Assembly: GCF_018143015.1 (NCBI RefSeq)
Contig: NC_054741.1
Location: 49,677,048 to 49,741,047 of the forward strand
Length of the DNA: 64,000 bases
Reading direction: 5' to 3'
Source: Lytechinus variegatus
Lineage: Eukaryota; Echinodermata; Echinoidea; Temnopleuroida; Toxopneustidae
Of the stretch, positions 24,901-36,422 are shown piece after piece (the first letter of the stretch is position 1; each line of letters begins with the position of its first letter). The position numbers were made by a program, and so were the translations under genes. The notes below the pieces were generated by a model that was not told the origin of the DNA, did no database searches, and saw only the letters and a program-made list of their open reading frames with translations.

Positions 24901-27900
24901 GCGCATAAAGATGACTGTGTAAATTATCATTCCCAACGTGCTTTTCATACCAGCCCTACTATCACCCTGAGGCCGTGGCCAAGGGGTGATAGACGGGCCG
25001 GTATGAAAAGCTCCGAGGGAGTGATGATTTTCACTATCATCTGAATACAGAGCAGTCATATTTGTTTAATATACCTCATTGCTAATCACATAAACTCTCG
25101 ACCCAAAAGTTTAAATTTAGGACCACTAGTGTAAGCCTAATTTGATATACTCAATTACTTTGTAATTCAAACGAGATGCTAACTCTGCTGCTGTTGCTTG
25201 CCTGGGCAATTGATCCACCAAGGCCAGCGCACCAATGGCTGCATGTAACCAAGCAGCAGTAGCACAGCAAAGCACAACCAGTAGCTAGATGCGCAAGGAG
25301 CAACACAACTTGTGGGCCTGCCCTCAGGGGTTACGAGTACTATCAGAGGGTTTGACTGAAGAAATTGACAGTAAGTCAAAAACTCTGAGATGATGATAGG
25401 CGGAATAGCACCAACAATTTAGTTTTATTATATTACATGTATAGGTGGTGATGGATCTGAGTCATTTGAAGACGTTGGCCATTCATCTGATGCAAGGGAA
25501 TTAATGAAAGACTACTATATAGGAGAATTAGCTGAGGTAAGTAAACCCAAATCACTTCTGATTAAAAAAAAATGAAATTTCGTTAGAATTTGTGTAGAAA
25601 ACCAGAAGGGCTTAATCTTGTGTACTTTTATTTGTAGTACCAGTATTTTATAGTGGAATATTACATGTACATGTAAATGAAAATTAAGGTGAAAATATGT
25701 TGATATTGTTGCATTTACAATTACAAGTTGGTTTGAAATTATGATGGAAAAGTGTTTAAATATATGAGACTGAGTCTGTTTTAATGTAAAATATAATAGA
25801 TTTGTCCGCACCCAAAAGGCTGTGATCATATATTAGTGTGTGTGTGTTTTCATATTTAGAGATGTTGTAAAGCACATAGAGGGAAGTAACTTATGTGCAT
25901 AACTGTGCTCTGATCCTAAACATAACTTATTGTTACTTTTAATCATTATTGATCATTTTGATATGTTTTCATATTATTACTTTCAATACTCTGTAAAGAT
26001 TACCTGGTATTCTTTAAGTGTACTAATGCAATCATTAGTCTGACTGCTCTTTGTAAATTCAGTTTAATGTTTGAGTGGAAGTTCGCAGTTGCCTATACAT
26101 GTATGTGCAGATAAATATAGACATAGTCTGTTTGCTCCATAAGAGTTTAAGTCTTGAGTAGACATGTGAACTTTGATTGTGATAAAACATCAAGTGATAT
26201 TGCAAAAATTTGTCAAGCTCCTTTCCTATTGTGCAAACAATATGTTTTCTGAGCAATATTGAATTCACAAAACTTAATGGATTTACCTTGTATTAATCTT
26301 GTTCATATGAGGGCATCAAACTCAAGATCACCAAAGCAAATTGTTTAATAAAAATGTTTAAAGTTGTTTGCTTATTATCATGCCACTAGATTCAATATCT
26401 ACACGTACAAGTAGCATACATTTTCTTTCATTTCTGTCCTGAACCTTAATAGTTTTCAGGCTAAGAGCATGAGTCTACACTATGTATGATGACAAATGAT
26501 TCAGCATTTTTTTCCTGTAAAGTTTTGTGTATAGCAAACCTGTGCCTCTAAATAAATAGATAGGATAGCACTGGTGTTGTTTTGTATGCATGCATACATG
26601 TTAAGCAGAAATAATAAACTAATAAAGAAATCTTCATTATCTATAGATAGAGCTTGATAATTGTATGTTGTCTGATTAACTCATGACTTGTAATTTCTCT
26701 TTATTATCAGGAGGACAAATTTAATACATCAACAAGGGTAAGTTTGATACTCTTTTGTTTGTTGAAAATTAGTTTTAACCTGTAGCTTACTGGAACCTGG
26801 TGGTCATTGTACGATGCTATGGGAATTAGATAATTTAGTAGTCGGTGTGTTAGTATATATCTTTCCCAAACTTATATTGAGAATTAATATGTCTGCTTAT
26901 AGTACTTTATGTACATAAAGTTAATGTGTAAAGATTTAGTAATGTAAATATACTGGTGAATGTGGTAATCACAAACATATTTTTGTGGACCTTTAGAATT
27001 TCTAATGAAATAAGCTTCTTCGGTATAATTTTTTTTACAGACGTCATCAGGATTTGGTAACCCATCAGAGTCTGGAGGAAGGTAAATTGAAATTATATGA
27101 TAAGATTCATCACAATTGCAATAAGTTTAACTCCATGAAAAACCATTATTAATTATGTTTCTGTATAAAGCTCAAATTTCATGATTATTCAGCATAGTAA
27201 CCCTCATTTCTTCATTGCTTTGGCCTGGAAATTGGGAAATTTAGCTTTGCAAGGTAACAAAGAAATGATGCTGTTCATAAAAAGCATATTCATGTCAAAG
27301 TGAGATTAATGACTTCTAAGTTCTATATTGTCTTTATTATGGACTAAATGCATACTTTTTATAACCGCACAATTGATTTAAACCTTAATCCCCAAAAAAA
27401 ATATTCTAAAATTCTATACCAGTACTTTTTTAAAACAAAGAAAACAGAACAGTTCTTGTCCTAATGTGTTAAATGTTTGCCAGAAACTACATGTTTTTAA
27501 ACCAAAATTCATCTACCTATATTGACTAGCTTTCATAGATATGCTGTCCTTATTAATTCTCAGATATGTCATTTGCTTTATATGCTTTTTTATTCCAAGC
27601 TTGTAACTCACTAATCAATACTTACATGTAGGTTCATGGTTTTAAAGGAGAGGGCAAGAGCATACGTGCAAAGCAATACAATCACATTAGAAAATATCAG
27701 TATTTGCTTGCTTGTGGATATAAATTTTTACATTATTCATATTCTATGAAATCATTCACCGGAGATATATACTTCATAACAGATTTTAATGTTAATTTTA
27801 CCATTCCAAGGAGTGAAAACATATTTTAACTTCATTCTTTATGAATTGCAACAAGAAGCTTTTATAGAGAACTACATATACTCATTATTTTTTCCCTTTT

Positions 27901-29099
27901 TTCAAATATTATTCTCTTACCTTTTCACCAACACCATACCATTTTCATATTTTCATTTCATGTGTAACACAGCAAAGATAATACCAGTGTGTGCACCATA
28001 TTTTAGACAACTGGTTCTCTCTGGAAAGCATACTCCTATATTGGTATGCATACCAATTCATTTGATGCAAGTTGCTATAGAGATACATTTGTACATGTAT
28101 ATAGGCTTTGCTTCCATACTTCTATCATCTCTTGTTTTTTTAAATTTATTTATTTATTTGCTGTTTTCACTTCCTATTTCCTTGAGGCCAGGCAGTAGTA
28201 TAAAGTTTTCATATTGTATGTACATGTATTCTGTGTAATAGTCTTACATGTAGGTGCTTACAGGTGTGTTTTTGTATCTTCAGGTGCTCTGATGTACATG
28301 TCCATGTATTAAAGTACACTTCCTTCTTGTCTTAGCAGTGTAGACTAGATTTATGTGTTCTAAAATCCTGTCATTCTATAATTTAGTGTGTAAAACATCA
28401 CATGTTAATTACAATTTGACACACAAATCAAAATATGGCTTGACAGGAATGCTCGTTAGAGGTAAATAAGAATTATCCATGATTAAGGATGATTTCAGGG
28501 GTCTATTTCATACAGTACATTTACAAAAATACTACCAATTGTGTGTTCTTTGCCATTGCAGTAACTGCCATACATGTATGAGCCTTGATTTTGATTCACT
28601 GCTGTTTTACTATCTGGTAGTAAATTAAGTACTTTCCTCTCAAAAAATATATTACTTTCTCTTAGCAAATGAAGTTATATAGGCTTATTTATTCCATGTA
28701 TTAATAAAAGTTATTTCAAAATGTATAATATAAGACTAGCTATTTATAACACACAGTCATTGGGAGAAAATACTATGTTGGTCAGTTTACTCCCTTTTAA
28801 AAATTCATAATTCTGTCCTCGGGATGTGAAACCAACATTCCATATTTGCTTTCTGTGATACTGATACATTATTAAGTTATGACCCTTTTATTTATCAACA
28901 TGTTTGTTTTTATTTGTTTTTCTTTTGTTCTATCTCTATTTTTTCGCTCTCTTCATCTTCAACACTCTCTCTCTCTTTCTTTACTATCAATATCTCTGTA
29001 TTTCATTCGTACAGTTTCTTTCTGAACTGGATATTGCCTGCTGCTGTTGGTATTGGTGTGGCCGTTATCTACCGTGTCTTCTTCTCTGGCAGTAATTAA
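18821..29099 (+). CDS. CYB5B: Tail-anchored cytochrome b5, complete, six exons
   Basis: Heme protein that passes electrons to desaturases and other membrane oxidoreductases from the ER or outer mitochondrial membrane. Exons 18821-18961, 23145-23181, 25445-25536, 26711-26737, 27041-27081, 29015-29099 splice in frame to 140 residues, the usual length. Residues 10-90 are the heme domain: [21 protein letters not shown], the heme ligand His48 in HPGG, and the second ligand His72 in EDVGHS, then [13 protein letters not shown]. Residues 91-113 are a Ser/Gly-rich linker, and 116-135 ([17 protein letters not shown]) is the tail anchor, with Arg133 and a short lumenal/intermembrane end SGSN. Linkage to TAT, as in human 16q22, favours the CYB5B lineage, but sequence alone does not exclude CYB5A. 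The start ATG at 18821 is the first in frame before the domain. Confidence 0.93.
19299..19680 (+). repeat. tRNA-derived SINE with long body
   Basis: Head GCGTAGCTCAGTCGGTTAGA (A box) and GGGGTTCGAGTCCCG (B box), then a body with CCATCGGAAAGGACG and GGTCCCGTGTATAGGAGAG and the end GAATCTTCAGGATTGAAGG. The last block recurs on the minus strand at 59232-59345. Confidence 0.85.
20935..22620. mobile_element. Possible 1.7-kb non-autonomous element
   Basis: GTCATGAGCTCGCCCCCC at about 20935 is matched, inverted, by GTCATGAGGTCGCCCCC at 22620. The interior contains two related stretches around TTTAGTATCATTTTAAAGC and TTGGTATCAAATTAAAGC. Ends are short and no target duplication was seen, so this is tentative. 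Confidence 0.35.
23145..23181 (+). CDS. CYB5B: CYB5 exon 2 (37 nt) with first heme ligand
   Basis: Acceptor aacag, donor gtgagt. Encodes [12 protein letters not shown] plus one base of a glycine codon; its His48 is the axial heme ligand. Confidence 0.93.
24905..25050. repeat. Long imperfect hairpin (foldback element)
   Basis: GCTTTTCATACCAGCCC at 24949-24965 pairs with GGGCCGGTATGAAAAGC at about 24994-25010 (one mismatch), with an inner CTATCACCC/GGGGTGATAG stem. Weaker pairing continues outward. Probably a small foldback transposon relic in CYB5 intron 2. Confidence 0.65.
25445..25536 (+). CDS. CYB5B: CYB5 exon 3 with second heme ligand
   Basis: Acceptor tatag, donor gtaagt. Encodes [20 protein letters not shown] then [11 protein letters not shown]; His72 of VGHS is the second axial ligand. 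Ends in phase 0. Confidence 0.94.
26711..26737 (+). CDS. CYB5B: CYB5 exon 4, 27-nt microexon
   Basis: Acceptor atcag, donor gtaagt. Encodes EDKFNTSTR in phase 0 at both ends, so it could be skipped without changing frame. Confidence 0.82.
27041..27081 (+). CDS. CYB5B: CYB5 exon 5 (linker)
   Basis: Acceptor tacag, donor gtaaat. Encodes [13 protein letters not shown] and two bases of a serine codon; flexible linker between heme domain and tail anchor. Confidence 0.85.
29015..29099 (+). CDS. CYB5B: CYB5 exon 6, tail anchor and stop
   Basis: Acceptor tacag; encodes [20 protein letters not shown] then VFFSGSN and TAA at 29097-29099. NWILP..YR is the typical b5 C-terminal anchor. Confidence 0.93.
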
Positions 29100-30835
29100 A
29101 ATCACATCGATCCGTACACCTGGGACCAACAAGACCCCATTCATCCAATCATCGCTCTCAAAACCAATCGCACGGCGAGTCATTCTGATCAGTGACTTTG
29201 ATGTTCTTCCTCGAGTATGCCGGTGGGCTAATTTTGCCAAAATGATTTGATATTCATTTCTTCAGACTTGATCAGTACAATCCAATTTGTTGGGTGGAAG
29301 CAATTCTTGTCCCCGATATTCTTTGAATTATACCAGTAATTTAATACGATTTTAGTCAATGTGCATGATGTTCTCTGGTAAGTTTGCTTGAAATCTGGTT
29401 ATGCACATTGTAAATTCTGAAATGGCCAAATGTGTTTTGTAAATTGTTACCATCTTATGCTAGTACCTGCAAATTTTTATATTTAATCTTTAATACGTCT
29501 GTATATCTGATAACCTACTTTGATGATCTTCAGAGTTGTGATTTAGATGCAGTCTAAAGTGATAAGGTACATGTACCATGTTTGCATTATAACATTCATT
29601 AGTAGCATTTTTATCAGATCTTTGTCTCATATGTTATCCACAAACAAGGCATTGATTGTGTGATAATGAATTTCATTCCATTCAAGCAACATGGAATCAT
29701 AGAGCAGGAATTTGCACACATTTGAAAACATATTTTGCATTTACATGTTCATTCCATTATGTGAAGGACTTTAAATGACTTAATTTTACTTCTCAATATA
29801 TATTTTTTTGCGAAAAGAAAACACCATTTGTTGATTATCATGTAAGCGTGACAACAAAATCAAACGTATTTCTGGTAATTTTTTAACTGCATGGTGTACA
29901 TAGCGGTTGGCAATTTGCATCGTTTCTTTGTTACAACATAATATCTCTTATATCATTAGAACTATACAAATGTACATGTATTCAGTATGTACAGAAATAT
30001 ATGTAATATTATGAATGATGATTAATTAAATCAAAATGTGCAAATTGAATAAGAATCATGTGAATTGCCATTTAATAAAACTTGAAGGTTTGAAAATATT
30101 GGAATATATAATTACAAATTTTGTGACTTTCTGATTTTGTACATAAGTTCAATGGAGGGTGCATACAGTGTAGGTCATATAATTATTAATTTCATGTTAT
30201 CCTCACAAGTACTACTAGTAATATATCATCTACTAGACTGTTGGTGTTCATCAATGATCAGTTTCCTGATCTCAAAAGTAAATGGTCAGGTCTAAATTGT
30301 AATTCCCTTTGTTACCAATGATAAGTTGCATTTCAATATTGGTTCCCCCTCGTCACAAAACTTTTCACCAAATCAAAACAATCAAGGGATATTCCTCACT
30401 TTTATTGTCAACTCTTATCTTCATACCATTGAGAAAAGCAATCCTAAATCTGAGTTTTCTACTGGTCTAATTGGCTAAATCCACATTGTTCTGTCATCTA
30501 TTTACAAGATGTAACAATAAATTTGTTCAGAATTTAAATTCAAATATTCAATTTACCTATTTTTTTAAATCAATTTAATACAGGTAACTTTGCTTAAGTA
30601 GAATCTCTTTGGACCAGAGACATGTAAAGTTTGGGGAGGAATTATTATTAGACCTCTTTACTATATAATCAAGCTCCCATAGGGTCTGGTCTAACAATTA
30701 TAGATCAAGCTGTATGTAAATGGGGGATAATTTGACGTAGAAGAAGGAAATAACATTTTGCATTATCTGTGTCAATCACTGAACGTTGCATTTAAATGCA
30801 CCTTGGGAGGTTGGTTTAAAATCAGGTCTTAAAGT

Positions 30836-30985
30836 AGACCAAAAGCTTCAGTCTCTGTATTTTGGTTGTTCCGCTGAACTGCGCTGGCTCCACTCACCAG
30901 TACATGGGGTGAATGGGGATGATAGTAATATGTCAGAAATTGTTAAATAAATCCCCAGAAACAACGGTTATTCCTGTCTAGTCTT
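30836..30985 (+). repeat. Interspersed repeat GACCAAAAGCTTCAGTCTCTG family, copy 1
   Basis: Runs from ACCAAAAGCTTCAGTCTCTG through CAGAAATTGTTAAATAAATC to ACGGTTATTCCTGTCTAG. Related copies at 43150-43247 and, split in two, at 62175-63060 (minus). Confidence 0.65.
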
Positions 30986-32082
30986 AAAGGTACCATATGC
31001 ATCTGTTTTGCTGAAATGAAGTTTTTCATTACAACCTCATTAACATGTACAGCAGGGTAGGCCTCTGGTTTCTGGTTTAGAAAAAAAAAATGGGGATTCA
31101 ATATAGATTATTTGTCATGGCACAAGGGAGGTCAACTTCAGCAAGATTGACTGCACATGAAGTCAACATCAAATTGACCGTGCTACACGAGAAACATTTT
31201 ATCCTGCATTCAAGTATCATTCTTAGCCATGGTTATTGGGCTCTATTGGGGCCCCACCAACCTACTCAGTTCATGGTTGAAGCTCTTTGTATTGGTAACC
31301 CACTAGACTGACCTACTCAGTGTATGGTTGAAGCTCCTTGCTATACATGTATATCCCACTAACCTACTCTTTTCATATCGCAGTCTGAAGATATATCTGT
31401 TTCACATTAAACACTGTTCAGTGTTTCAGTGATGATAGTACATTACACCTGACATTAAATATACAGTATGTGCTGCAAATTATATCTGTTTATCAGACCC
31501 TGCATCATATATATGTAGTATTCTCACAGGCACAGCTAAGGTAATTTTTGTCCTTTCTTGCTTCATTGCACTAATTCGCGACATTTGGTCACTGCTAGGT
31601 ATTTAATGCTGTTTCAGGTACTTGAAAATTTTATTTTTAGTGTTAGTAAAGACTTTTTTTACTAGGAACCCAACAAGGAGAGTGGATATATATTTACAGA
31701 GAAATGCAAAATTATCAACTTGAATTATCTATTTGATTTGAAAAAAAAGGTTTTAAATGATTGATGAGGAATGACTGAGCCAACAAACTTTATCACACAC
31801 CAGTGACACATTAGTATTTCTTGCTAATCTTTTTTTTCCATCTATGCTTGCTTGTATGATTTTATACCTACATTCTCTATAAACCTCTATTTGTTATTGA
31901 CAATAAATGAAATTTATATAATAATACCTGTACATTTGCTGCCAATTTCTTTGTATGATAACCATTTGCTTACCGGAACCAGTGGAAACTTTGCGTAAAC
32001 TTTGAGTATTTTTTTAAAGCGAGTTGCTACACAAGACTTGATCTCAATCCCAATGTCAACCTGAAAAAAAAAACATTGCCCT

Positions 32083-32242
32083 GGGGAGTGTTTCATCAAC
32101 ATTTTCATCCGACAAGTAGTCAGATCTGACATCTTTCTCTGATGTTGATTGGCTGAAAGGTACTGTTACTATAGTAACTGTCGGATAAAATGGGACTTGT
32201 CGGATAAAACGTCCGACAAGTCCTTTCATGAAACGCTCCCCT
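32083..32242. mobile_element. Palindromic MITE with GGGGAG(T/C)GTTTCAT ends
   Basis: Left GGGGAGTGTTTCATCAA and inverted right GGGGAGCGTTTCATGAA; internal CCGACAAGT motifs in both orientations. 160 bp, non-coding. Confidence 0.7.
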
Positions 32243-32690
32243 GAAGAAGATGTAACAAGATTTCTGCTATGACTGTGTGACTCGTACACTAAGTCTCCAC
32301 TGAGCATACAGGCAAATCTGCTTTATTATAGCAAAGTTAATCTCTTATGACCACAGGATTTTGTACAACTTAATGAGTATTATAATAACCTGGTCTCAAA
32401 TTTGCTCCAACTTGGGCCATTTGAATTGTAGGTTGACTTATGCAGAGTTACCTGTGTGCATGGAGATATGTGTGTTTGTTTCTCCATGCTACATGTACTT
32501 TGTAAGTGTATAACGACAGTTTTGAGTCGATAAAGACAATCTTTGGAGATAGCCCCTGATAGGCCTGTATTTGTATGTAGATATTGATCTCATGGTAAAA
32601 TTTATTACTCAGATGAGTTGAAAATGAGAAAAGTGAGAGGAAGTGAGCAAGTCAGTGTTGATACAGCAGGAGCGTTGAAAAGATATTTAA

Positions 32691-33139
32691 AGGACAAGTC
32701 CACCCCAACAAAAAGCTCAGTGACATGCAAATGAGACAGTTGATGTCCCTCACTATTTCTTTTGTTTTTTATTGTTTGAATTATACAATATTTCATTTCT
32801 TTACATATTTGATAATTGGATCAACTTGACTGAACCATATAAACCAATGCTAATTCCACAGTTCAGGGAGGAATTAATCTTTATTTCACGTAACAAATCA
32901 GGAAAAATTAGAATATCTAATATAATGAAATACAAAAGGAAAAGTGAGTGGATGACCTTGGTCTCATTTGCATACTGTACAGGATGTGCATATAACTTGA
33001 TGGGAAATTAAGCGAAATTTTTGAAATGGTCATAACTTTCTTCTTTTACATCTGATTTTGATGAAATTTTCAGTGTTATGCTTGTTGGATTTTTCTCTTT
33101 TTATTAAAAATCAACTTTTTCCTTGGGTGCACTGATCCT
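32691..33139. mobile_element. TTAA-type MITE family C, copy 1 (degraded)
   Basis: Starts AGGACAAGTCCACCCCAAC after TTAA (32687-32690). It is collinear with the 38645-39233 copy from CTCAGTGACATGCAAATGAG onward, but lacks most of the left arm; the right end (GGGTGCACTGATCCTTGAA) is eroded. Confidence 0.75.
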
Positions 33140-35540
33140 TGAAAATGAAGGGGGGAGATCACACATAAGATCACAACAATCATTTTACTTTCATACATGG
33201 TGATTGAAAACAGTGGGACAGTTGAAACTTGCTTGAAAATTGCTCTTTCCCCCCTCCAAGTTCAAAATCTTCCTGAAAGATTGGACTTGTGCAAAGTTAC
33301 CTGCATTACCAGTATTTTTTTCTACACATGTATTCATCAACTCATAAAAATACACAACCTTGGTGCACCTTGTGCACGTTAATACTCACTAGGGCTGCAT
33401 AATTTTGCATTATCATCAGATGTAAAACTGGTGTTATCATCCACCATGGATTATTGTTAATATTCTGCAAGGTTCCCATACTAGTACTACTTTTCCAGGA
33501 GGCTAAAAAGATTTTTCTTTTTAATGTGGAGAAAAAAATTCTTGGAGAAGACATTTTACAACCTTTTCTTGATGACCTTGGCAATGTAGTTGGGTAAAAG
33601 CCAAAGGGGATGCCTTGGCTTTACAGCATTTCAAGGCAGATAATTGGCCAACATATCAAACCCTTAAAGTATTATAGAGTTGATCTCTTCAACCTAATAT
33701 TGAAGTTTCATTTTTATTTTTTCTGATATGTCAATAACAACTCTAATAACGTAATAAATACAGGCATTCCCCCCCCCCCCATTAAAAACATACAAAAACA
33801 ACTACATGTAAATTTAGAATGAGAATATGTTGGCAAACTCTTTAATTGAGATCATAATAATCCAGATAGGTCACAGACTATAAATTATGACAGAGGTAAT
33901 AATGTGGCTCACAGTTCACACACCAAAATACTGACTTTTCTTTTAATTGCAAGGCCAGAGGTCAAATTGCTTATGTACAATCAATTAAGTAATGCCAAGC
34001 AGTAAACAATTTCTGAAACTACATGTATCTCTCAAACAAATTGTTCAATTTCAAAGTGAATCATAAGGTCAACTAAAAAAAATTGCATAGATCAAATACA
34101 CTGGGAGTGAAAATCCATAACCCTATAGATCAATACCTTAAGTTCAAGAAATAAGAAATTTAAGAAGAAATTGATTACAAGTATAAAACATGTATGGCAT
34201 TGACAAAGTAAATTATCAAACATATACTTAGGCTTACATTACCTCCGTGCAGATTAATCTTACACTATATGTGGTCATATAGCCTACTCTGCTGAATAAA
34301 AGAAAAAAAAGTGAACTCTGATTAGATATTCTGAAAGATAAATAAGAGTTGGGCTGTTGTGGTAATGTCAACGACCTGAAAATGAGTTCAAACGGAATCC
34401 AATGAAATGATCACACAATTGGCTCTGGAAAAAAAGTGTAATTGCTGAGAAGTTAACAAAATAACCACGGAATTCCATAAAATGTCTAGTATTTTTCCAA
34501 TCTATGTTAATAATCTGTCCCACATATGCCTGTTTGTGTTAGTTAATAGTTATCATCATAATTCTCGGTATTATTTCACAAGATGAGTTGATTTCTATGT
34601 ACCAGATCTAGATCTATCATTGTGGTAATACCTTGATTTTAAAAGCTTTCTCATGTAATAATTGATCCCTGCAATTACTTTCTTTTACCCTAAGGCTGCA
34701 ATAGAAGTTATAGATCCCTTCTTAAATTTCCAAAGCTCTACTCGACTCATAATAAAGTAGGAAATTTCCATCATAAATTCTTCCATATTTCTCAATCTGA
34801 GTGATGCTACTAAGTTTGAAGAGTGCTGATGGAAAGCCGTTTCAGTACAGATGCCTATACCACGAAGTGTTTAAAGCCTATTCTCACACGTAAACACACA
34901 AATGAATGAATTCACTCTAAGACTGTCTCTACTCCCTCGATTATAACATTATTGATGAGATCAACAGTGATACTACCTATTGCTCTTGTTTCATGATGAT
35001 CAGGGCATTTTACATGTAATAGAAATTATCATTTTCTTCTCATCCAATGACAAATTGAAATAAAATGCAAAATTTACAAAATACCACCAAGAGAATCTAC
35101 TATAAAATAATCAAGAATAACTCTTAAAATAAATCTACAAAATAAAAAATTATAGTTGACTTGCTATGGATTCAAGGTCTTCCAAACAAGATAATGAAAG
35201 AAATTCCATTATTCTAATTTCTAAATCTTATTTTATCTACTACTACCAGTATCAAGCTGTAAGAAAATCAGTAGTGATATTTGACAACTTTTTTTTTAAT
35301 CATTAAACAAGCATTCTGCTTGTCATTTAAACATGGGGGTATCAACAACCTATCAATTATATTTTTCGACAAGAAGAAAAAAACATTTCATCTGCCACCT
35401 TATTACAGGAGATATTTTTTAATTTCAAAGGTCTTATTTTATGTGCAGATCCAAATCTTCAAAGCAACCTTTTTTTTTCTTCTTCTTCCAGGCTGGTCCG
35501 CCACTGGCGTATTATCGTACCTTTTCTCTGTGATTTGTCT

Positions 35541-36422
35541 TCAAAACAGTGGTAAACTAAAAGTTCTACTTGATTTAAACCATAATCTGTATGTGATATA
35601 CCAAGTAATAATAGCTAAGGCTGTCCCAATGACTTTATGACTTATTGTGTGAAAATATAAACTGGTTGCTAAGACCATTAGAACACTCAGTGATTGCATC
35701 AAAGAAATTATTATTGCAAGAACGTAGAGGAGAATTTCAAGAAGGAAGCTGAATAAAGGAATTCTCTTTGTCCCTTGTTGACTCTCAGTACTGCATTGAA
35801 ATGTAATCTGCACTCCAGAGGATTCATAAAGATGCCAAAATGGCGCCATTTCTTCAAGAGTTGTAAGGACAATGAGCACCAGCAGGAATGAATGACCAGA
35901 GATGTCGAAGCCGTCCCACCGCCCACCTCCCCGGCGACAAGCTCTTGAGCCTCCGCTGGAGTGCGCCTCGATGCTGCATTTTCCGGAGTATTCATGCACA
36001 GTATCCATCACGATGTTTACCCAGAAATACCAGGCTGCAGTAAGTGCTACAAGACGAATGATCCCTCGAAATGCTGGCAAATATTGTCCTGGATGTCTTG
36101 CCCAAGATAGCAACAACAAGAATGGTGTCATAAAACAAAGAGTCCATCCCCAACTCCACTTGACGAACTTCTGGTTTAACGGATTGTGTTTGTCGGCGAA
36201 AAATGAATCTGGAACCATTTCGTTTTCTCGAAGGATCGAGCCCGCGACGATCATTATTGATAAAGCAAAGGCAGCTGTTTGAACGTCCATGGAGCTTTCC
36301 CCTTTTCTGTCCTTTTCCTCCAAGTTTTCAGTCCTTTCACTAGACTGATTATTTGATTTGATAACATTTTTTCGTCTGCTTACGTTGCTCGTATCCATTT
36401 CATCGTCTGCACGTGTAGCCAT
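35541..36422 (-). CDS. FITM2: FITM2, fat storage-inducing transmembrane protein
   Basis: ER membrane lipid phosphatase-like enzyme that cleaves fatty acyl-CoA to acyl-4'-phosphopantetheine and 3',5'-ADP and is required for lipid droplet budding. One uninterrupted frame of 293 residues, slightly longer than vertebrate FITM2 (262). The family signature is clear: MIVAGSILRE, KFVKWSWGWTLCF, AAWYFWV..DTVHEYSGKC, then GRWDGFDISGHSFLL with catalytic His177, and SLYFHTISHKVIGT with catalytic His258; the C-terminal WYITYRLWF also fits. Hydrophobic segments at about 47-65, 89-107, 120-139, 175-198, 222-240 and 242-281 agree with the six-span topology. The first ~45 residues are a polar extension (TSNVSRRKNV, EEKDRKGESS). 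Convergent with CYB5 and divergent from the SRCR gene. No intron is needed within the frame, whereas the human gene has two exons. Confidence 0.93.
   Translation of the reverse strand: MATRADDEMDTSNVSRRKNVIKSNNQSSERTENLEEKDRKGESSMDVQTAAFALSIMIVAGSILRENEMVPDSFFADKHNPLNQKFVKWSWGWTLCFMTPFLLLLSWARHPGQYLPAFRGIIRLVALTAAWYFWVNIVMDTVHEYSGKCSIEAHSSGGSRACRRGGGRWDGFDISGHSFLLVLIVLTTLEEMAPFWHLYESSGVQITFQCSTESQQGTKRIPLFSFLLEILLYVLAIIISLMQSLSVLMVLATSLYFHTISHKVIGTALAIITWYITYRLWFKSSRTFSLPLF

Larger units (their letters stand above)
29100..35540. other. CYB5-FITM2 convergent intergenic region
   Basis: CYB5 3' UTR with candidate AATAAA signals at 30074 and 31902 (no way to choose by eye), then repeats at 30836, 32083 and 32691, a poly-C at 33769, and presumably the FITM2 3' UTR near 35541. 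No additional coding sequence recognised. Confidence 0.6.

Noticed and set aside
24949-25010. MicroRNA precursor
   Set aside because: The stem is GC-symmetric with very few bulges and continues as weaker terminal repeats, more like a foldback transposon; kept only as a low-interest finding.
27789-28238. 149-codon open frame in CYB5 intron 5
   Set aside because: Composition is Phe/Ile/Tyr-rich as expected from AT-rich DNA, with no domain, and it lies between two well-supported coding exons.
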